The notes beneath the pieces were generated by a model, which was not told where the DNA came from, did not search any database, and worked only from the letters and a program-made list of their open reading frames with translations. This document shows, piece by piece, positions 59,258 to 64,000 of a stretch of DNA of 64,000 nt (position 1 is its first letter; each line of letters opens with the position of its first letter). Origin of the DNA: DASXQK01 sp963724385 (GTDB lineage Bacteria > Pseudomonadota > Alphaproteobacteria > Dongiales > Dongiaceae); NCBI GenBank assembly GCA_963724385.1, contig CAVRUJ010000001.1:620001-684000 (forward strand), in the 5' to 3' direction. The position numbers and the translations under genes are program-made.

Positions 59258-62200
59258 TCATCGCACGGCCCCCATGGTGGCGAAGGTTGTCGCCCGCACC
59301 CCTTTGAGGGCGGCGCGATGATCCTTGGCGAGCACGGTATAGACCGCGGGCAGCACGAACAGCGTGAATAACGTGCCGATTGACATGCCCGCGACGATGA
59401 CCAGCCCGATGCTGAATCGGCTGGCAGCGCCGGCACCGCTCGCCAGCAGGAGCGGGATGAGGCCGACGACCATGGCCGCGGTGGTCATCAGGATGGGCCT
59501 CAAGCGCACCTGGGCCGCCCGCTCGATGGCCGTCCGCCGGTCGAGGTTCTCTTGCTGCTGCAATTTGTTGGCGAACTCGGTCATGAGGATGCCATGCTTG
59601 CTGATGAGGCCGATCAGGGTCACCAGCCCGACCTGGGTGTAGATGTTTAGGGTTGCGACCCCTAGGAACAGCGGCAATAGCGCGCCGCAGATTGACATAG
59701 GCACGCTGACCAGGATCACCAGCGGATCGCGCAGGCTCTCGAACTGGGCGGCCAGCACCAGATAGATGATGATGATGGCGAAAACGAACGTGATGGCGAG
59801 CTGGCTTCCCTCACGCACGTATTGGCGGGATTCCGACAGGTAGTCGTGGTTGAAGCTGGCCGGTAGCAGATCCTTGGCGGTCTGCTCCAGGAAGGCGACG
59901 GCCTGGCCCATGGTCACGCCGGGCATGGGCACGGCCGAGAAAGTCGCGGAATTCAGCTGGTTGTACTGGGTAAGGGCATTGGGCTCGATGTCGGTCGAGG
60001 TCGAGACCACGGTGGAAAGCGGGACCGAGGCGCCGCTGCTGGTCTTGACGTAGTAGCGAGAGAGCTCGTCGGGCGAGAGGCGGGCCGAACGCGGCACCTG
60101 GGGAATCACCTCGTAGGAGCGGCCGTTGAGGCTGAAGCGGTTGACGTAGTTTTCGCCGACGAGAAGGGCGAGGGTGTCGCCCACGTCGGCCATGGTGATG
60201 CCCAGGTCGTTGGCCTTGGAGCGGTCGATGGTGACCCGCACGACCGGGCTGTTGTAATCGAGGTCGCTGTCGACGACGATGAAGAGACCGCTTGCGCGGG
60301 CCTTCGCCTTGATCTTGTCCATGAGCTTGAAGACGTGATTGTAGCTCTCGGGCGAGCTGATCACCATCTGGACAGGAAGCCCGCCGGATGAACCCGGCAG
60401 CGGCGGCAGATTGAAGGCGAAGACATTCATCCCAGCGACTTGGCCGAGTTTCTGCTGGACCAGCGGGATCAGCTGCTGGACCGAACGTTTCCGTTCGTCC
60501 CAGGGCTTCAGGATCATGCCCGAGATGCTGCTGTTCAGGCCCTGATAGCCGCTGACCACGAAGCGCGCGAAGGTCTCGGGGAAGGACTTGTAAATGTCGT
60601 CGACCTGCTTGCTGTAGAAATCGGTGTAGTCGAGGTTGGAGTATTGCGGTCCCTTGCCGATGGCGAACACCACGCCCTGATCCTCGGGCGGCGCCAGTTC
60701 GGCGCTGGAATGGAGGTATAGGAAGACGACGCTGGCGATGACCGCAGCGGCGAACAAGGCGGTCACCGGTCGGTAGTCGAGGGAGGAGATGAGGCGCCGG
60801 CCATACCAGCGGGTGACTGCCGAAAAGAATCGGTCGACCTGTTTCGCAAACCAACCCTCGGACATCTCCCGGGTCAGCAGCACCGAGCACATCATGGGCG
60901 AAAGCGTGATCGCGATGATGCCGGAGATCACCACCGCCCCGGCAAGCGTGAAGGCAAACTCGCGGAACAGCGTCCCGGTGAGGCCGGAAAGAAATCCGAT
61001 AGGTGCGTAGACCGCGGCAAGCGTCAGGGTCATGCTGACCACGGGACCGGCGATTTCCCGGGCGCCGATTACCGCCGCCTCGATCGGCGGTTTTCCCTCT
61101 TCGATATGCCGGTAGATGTTCTCGACCACGACGATGGCGTCGTCGACCACCAGGCCGATGGCCAGCACCATGGCCAGCAAGGTCAGGAGGTTGAGGCTGA
61201 ATCCGAGCGCCAGCATGATGATGCAGGCGCCCACCAGCGACAGCGGGATGGTGACGGTCGGGATCGCCACGGCGCGCAAGGTGCCCAGGAACAAGAAGAT
61301 CACGACCACGACGATGCCGAGCGCCTCGAACAGCGTGCGCTCCACCTCGCTGATCGAGGAATTGATGAACTTCGTCGAGTCATAGACGATGTTCATGGTG
61401 ACTGTCGGCGGCAAGCCGTGCTGGATCACCGGCTGCAAGGCCCGGATGTCGCGCACGATGTTGAGCGGATTGCCCGTGGGCGTTGCCTGGATGCCGACGA
61501 AGACCGCGCGCTCGCCGCTCATCATGACGCTGGAATCGGTGCTCTGAGCGCCCAGGTCGATGGTGCCGATGTCCTGCAGGCGAACCAGGCTGCCGCCTTG
61601 GGACTTGACCACCATCTGACGGAACTGCTCGACGCTGGTGAGACCGGTGTTGGCGGTGACGTTGGCAACGGTGAAATAGCCCTTGGTCTGACCCGGCGCC
61701 GACTGGAAATTGTTGGCCTGGATCGCCGCTGACACGTCGGAGGCCGAGACGCCGCGCGCGGCCATGCGCAGCGGGTCCAGCCAGACGCGCATGGCGAAAG
61801 TCTGGCCGCCGAGAACCTCGGCATTGGCGACGCCGTCCACTGTGGCGAGCAGGGGCTGGACCACGCGGCTCAAATAGTCCGTGATGGCCGCCCCCGACAG
61901 CGCAGTGCTGGCGAAGCCGATATACATGACGTCGGTGGTCTGCCCGGTCGTCTTGGTGATGACCGGGTCGTTCGATTCCTTCGGGATCAGGTATTTGACC
62001 TGCTGCACCTTGGCCATGACGTCCGTCATGGCCCGGTTCGGGTCGTAGTTCAGCCTGATGTAGGCCGAAACGGTGCTGAGCCCTTGGGTCGACGCCGAGG
62101 TCATGTAGTCGATGCCCTCGGCGGTGGCCACCGCCTGCTCGATCGGCTGGGTGATGAAGCCCTGCATCAGCTCGGGCGAGGCGCCGGGATAGGAGGTGGT

Positions 62201-62341
62201 GACGGTGATGACGGTGTTCTCCAGCCGCGGGTATTGGCGGATCGGCAGGTCGTAGAAGGCGCGCAGCCCGATCAGCAGGATGAGAAGGCTCACCACCGTC
62301 GCCAGCACGGGCCTGCGGATGAAAAGATCGGTGAACTTCAT
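59258..62341 (-). CDS. RND multidrug efflux pump (HAE1/AcrB-type inner-membrane transporter)
   Basis: A 1027-aa proton-driven pump with two repeats of six helices and large periplasmic loops. TDLFIRRPVLATVVSLLILLIGL at the start, LVVDDAIVVVENIYRHIEEGKPPIEAAVIGAREIAGPVVSMTLTLAAVYAPIGFLSG (the VVDDAIVVVEN repeat and catalytic Asp pair), and the second half VLAAQFESLRDPLVILVSVP are typical AcrB features. It lies 32 bp after the adaptor gene on the same strand. Drug substrates unknown. Confidence 0.93.
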   Translation of the reverse strand: MKFTDLFIRRPVLATVVSLLILLIGLRAFYDLPIRQYPRLENTVITVTTSYPGASPELMQGFITQPIEQAVATAEGIDYMTSASTQGLSTVSAYIRLNYDPNRAMTDVMAKVQQVKYLIPKESNDPVITKTTGQTTDVMYIGFASTALSGAAITDYLSRVVQPLLATVDGVANAEVLGGQTFAMRVWLDPLRMAARGVSASDVSAAIQANNFQSAPGQTKGYFTVANVTANTGLTSVEQFRQMVVKSQGGSLVRLQDIGTIDLGAQSTDSSVMMSGERAVFVGIQATPTGNPLNIVRDIRALQPVIQHGLPPTVTMNIVYDSTKFINSSISEVERTLFEALGIVVVVIFLFLGTLRAVAIPTVTIPLSLVGACIIMLALGFSLNLLTLLAMVLAIGLVVDDAIVVVENIYRHIEEGKPPIEAAVIGAREIAGPVVSMTLTLAAVYAPIGFLSGLTGTLFREFAFTLAGAVVISGIIAITLSPMMCSVLLTREMSEGWFAKQVDRFFSAVTRWYGRRLISSLDYRPVTALFAAAVIASVVFLYLHSSAELAPPEDQGVVFAIGKGPQYSNLDYTDFYSKQVDDIYKSFPETFARFVVSGYQGLNSSISGMILKPWDERKRSVQQLIPLVQQKLGQVAGMNVFAFNLPPLPGSSGGLPVQMVISSPESYNHVFKLMDKIKAKARASGLFIVVDSDLDYNSPVVRVTIDRSKANDLGITMADVGDTLALLVGENYVNRFSLNGRSYEVIPQVPRSARLSPDELSRYYVKTSSGASVPLSTVVSTSTDIEPNALTQYNQLNSATFSAVPMPGVTMGQAVAFLEQTAKDLLPASFNHDYLSESRQYVREGSQLAITFVFAIIIIYLVLAAQFESLRDPLVILVSVPMSICGALLPLFLGVATLNIYTQVGLVTLIGLISKHGILMTEFANKLQQQENLDRRTAIERAAQVRLRPILMTTAAMVVGLIPLLLASGAGAASRFSIGLVIVAGMSIGTLFTLFVLPAVYTVLAKDHRAALKGVRATTFATMGAVR

Positions 62342-62373
62342 CTCTCTTGCTCTGCCCTAGCTGCCCGGGCGGT

Positions 62374-63570
62374 TCAGTTGACGGGCACTGTTGCCGGCTT
62401 GGCGATCGCCTCGCTGTCGGTCAACACCGCCTCCACGCCGTTCTGCAGCTTGAGCTGGCCGACGGTGACGACCATGTCCCCCGGCTTGACGCCGTCGAGG
62501 ATGGCGACCTTCCCGTCATGGCGGTCGCCCGTCTTCACGAAGGTCTGCACCGCCTTGTAGACGGGCTTGCCGTCGATCTGCCGGCCCGCCGGGACCAGCA
62601 GGAAGACCGACTCGCCGTAGGCGGTGTAGTCGACCGAGGTCTCCGCCACGGTGGTCACATGGGGATCGGCTGGAAGAACGACGCGGGCGACCGCGAACAT
62701 GCCCGGAAGCAGCAGATGGCCGGGATTGTCCAGGGTTGCCTGCACCTTGATGCTGCGCGTGGTGGGATCGATCTGCGGCTCGATCGTCGTCAGCTTGGCG
62801 GGGAACACCCGGCCGGGGAAGGAATCGACGCGCACCTCGATGTCCTGACCCACGGCGAGTGCGGAGCGCGTCTGCTCCTGCAAGGAGAAGTCGACATGGA
62901 GTGTGTCGAGATCCGTCAACGTCACGATGGCCGTGCCGGCGCTCAGGTATTGACCAAGGTCGACCTGGCGCACGCCGAGGTCGCCGGTGAAAGGCGCGCG
63001 AATCAATTTCTGGGCGATCGTTGCCTGAATCTTCGCGATCCCGGCCTCAGCCACTTGAAGCTCGCTCTCGCTCTGGTCCACGGTCTGCTGGGACGAGAAC
63101 TGCTGCTTGGCAAGCGTGCTGTTGCGGGTGAGCGTCAACTGGGCCAGATGGGCCTGGGCCACGTAATTGGCGAGGTCGGCCCTCTCCGGCTCGTCGTTGA
63201 GTTGGACCAGAGGGTCGCCGGCTCTGACCGTGCTGCCGGATTCGAACATGATCTTGGTGATCCGCCCGCTGACCTCGGGCGAGACCGTCACCTGATGGAC
63301 CGCCACGATGCTGCCGATGCCGTCCAAATAGCGCGCCATGGGCTCGCTGGCTGCAGAAACCGCCATGACCGGGGTCGGTGGCGGCTTATTGCCGGCGAAG
63401 AACTCGGCAATCTTCATCGCGCGGAACTGGTCGAAGCCGTAGAGGCCGCCCAGCACGACCGCAAGCAGGACCGCCATGATGGTGAATCTGACCACGAGCT
63501 TGCGCCGGCTCGCGCGTGGCCGCTCGGGCAGGTTCGGTTCGACGGCACTCTTGGTGACAGGCATGTCCAT
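62374..63570 (-). CDS. RND efflux periplasmic adaptor (membrane fusion protein)
   Basis: A 398-aa adaptor. A single N-terminal helix (VVRFTIMAVLLAVVLGGLYGF) is followed by VAVHQVTVSPEVSGRITKIMFESGSTVRAGDPLVQLNDEPERADL (lipoyl-like domain), a helical hairpin (NSTLAKQQFSSQQTVDQSESELQVAEAGIAKIQA), APFTGDLGVRQVDLGQYLSAGTAIVTLTDLDTLHVDFSL and the C-terminal beta-barrel. Links pump to TolC. Forms an operon with the pump; the TetR gene upstream likely represses it. Confidence 0.9.
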   Translation of the reverse strand: MDMPVTKSAVEPNLPERPRASRRKLVVRFTIMAVLLAVVLGGLYGFDQFRAMKIAEFFAGNKPPPTPVMAVSAASEPMARYLDGIGSIVAVHQVTVSPEVSGRITKIMFESGSTVRAGDPLVQLNDEPERADLANYVAQAHLAQLTLTRNSTLAKQQFSSQQTVDQSESELQVAEAGIAKIQATIAQKLIRAPFTGDLGVRQVDLGQYLSAGTAIVTLTDLDTLHVDFSLQEQTRSALAVGQDIEVRVDSFPGRVFPAKLTTIEPQIDPTTRSIKVQATLDNPGHLLLPGMFAVARVVLPADPHVTTVAETSVDYTAYGESVFLLVPAGRQIDGKPVYKAVQTFVKTGDRHDGKVAILDGVKPGDMVVTVGQLKLQNGVEAVLTDSEAIAKPATVPVN

Positions 63571-63608
63571 AAGCGGAGGACTCCTTGAGATCGACCGCGC
63601 GTCCGGCG

Positions 63609-64000
63609 TCAGGCCGGCCTCGGCGCGGATTCCCCGGGGCGCTGGCCGCCGGTCGGGCCAACGGCGCCATTGGCGCTGCCACGATGCAGCTTGGCCTTGG
63701 CCCGGAGGGGGCTGTTGAGGGACGCCAGCCCTGACGGAGCCTCGGGCCGATAGTGGCGGGCGATGGCCCGCTCGCTGAGGCCCATGCCGCGCAGGCAGAA
63801 GCGGGCCGCTTCGACGATCACCGCCTCAAGGTCGCCGGCACGCGGAAAGACGTCGCGGCCCGACAGCCGGCCCAGCGCGATATGCGCGGCGACGTGATGG
63901 GAGAACCAGAATGCGCCGGCGGGATCGATCCCCTTGCGGCGCATGTCGCCGGCCCGTCTGGCGGCAGCCATGCTGGCGGTGAAGACCGGCAGCACCTTGC
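63609..64000 (-). CDS. TetR/AcrR-family regulator, C-terminal part (runs off the window)
   Basis: Only the C-terminal ~130 residues are visible; the helix-turn-helix lies beyond 64000. FTASMAAARRAGDMRRKGIDPAGAFWFSHHVAAHIALGRLSGRDVFPR and EAARFCLRGMGLSERAIARHY are typical of a TetR ligand-binding domain with a C-terminal extension. It is next to the efflux adaptor on the same strand, 39 bp upstream, and so is the likely local repressor. Confidence 0.7.
   Translation of the reverse strand, partial: KVLPVFTASMAAARRAGDMRRKGIDPAGAFWFSHHVAAHIALGRLSGRDVFPRAGDLEAVIVEAARFCLRGMGLSERAIARHYRPEAPSGLASLNSPLRAKAKLHRGSANGAVGPTGGQRPGESAPRPA

Noticed and set aside
62347..63588. A 413-codon plus-strand frame antisense to the efflux adaptor
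   Set aside because: Shadow of the adaptor; high Arg/His/Gly/Leu content without domains, while the minus-strand adaptor has clear family motifs.
1..64000. tRNA or rRNA genes, CRISPR arrays, insertion sequences, attachment sites
   Set aside because: No cloverleaf arms with TTCGAATC-type TpsiC loops in intergenic DNA, no regularly spaced repeats, and no transposase or integrase motifs were found.

Overview
The window is GC-rich DNA packed with genes on both strands, often joined by ATGA or GTGA stop/start overlaps. The gene content points to an alphaproteobacterium, most likely of the Rhodospirillales. Evidence: a ChvI-like response regulator, a metX-metW pair, a chorismate mutase-hisC-tyrA block, a class II ribonucleotide reductase, homospermidine synthase, a poly-3-hydroxybutyrate (PHB) locus with phaR, and a zinc-ribbon / ftsE-ftsX / YdcF / plsC neighbourhood. 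The assignment rests on gene content and recalled family patterns, not on a database search. No rRNA, tRNA, CRISPR array, insertion sequence or phage module was seen.

Layout. 0-15 kb: an alpha/beta hydrolase, a ParD/ParE-type toxin-antitoxin pair, a two-subunit CoA-transferase, an amine oxidase and an esterase. Then comes the PHB locus: phaR on the minus strand, then a small coiled-coil protein overlapping a PhaC-like synthase, phaA and phaB. A second toxin-antitoxin pair follows, with signs of DNA rearrangement around a haloacid dehalogenase, then a cupin, a glutathione transferase, glyoxalase II and a methyltransferase. 15-33.5 kb: a stress and cell-envelope region. It holds trehalose synthesis (otsB, a GH15 hydrolase, otsA), an ECF sigma factor, a ChvG/ChvI-like two-component system, a lipoprotein, three secreted Ser/Ala/Gly/Thr-rich low-complexity proteins, an MscS-type channel coupled to a GIY-YIG-like protein, iron/manganese superoxide dismutase and several very small genes, including two tandem micro-lipoproteins.

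33.5-40 kb: a TetR regulator faces a dimethylglycine-dehydrogenase-like flavoprotein and an MttB-family methyltransferase across a 20-bp perfect palindrome, followed by metX-metW. 40-50 kb: chorismate mutase, hisC and tyrA; homospermidine synthase; a DUF2125 protein; a DMT exporter with a gamma-glutamylcyclotransferase; and the vitamin B12-dependent ribonucleotide reductase nrdJ. 50-57.8 kb: envelope biogenesis and division genes (plsC, YdcF, gmhB, ftsX, ftsE, a zinc-ribbon membrane protein) and transporters. 57.8-64 kb: a complete tripartite RND efflux system (outer-membrane factor, pump, adaptor) with a TetR regulator that runs off the window.

The most notable observations are the secreted low-complexity protein cluster beside the ChvGI-like system, the tandem micro-lipoproteins, the out-of-frame overlap at phaC, and single-base frameshifts in the MscS channel and MttB genes. 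The frameshifts are inferred from abrupt frame switches supported by protein sense and, for MscS, by an ATGA junction to the next gene. Whether they are biological or sequencing errors cannot be decided here.
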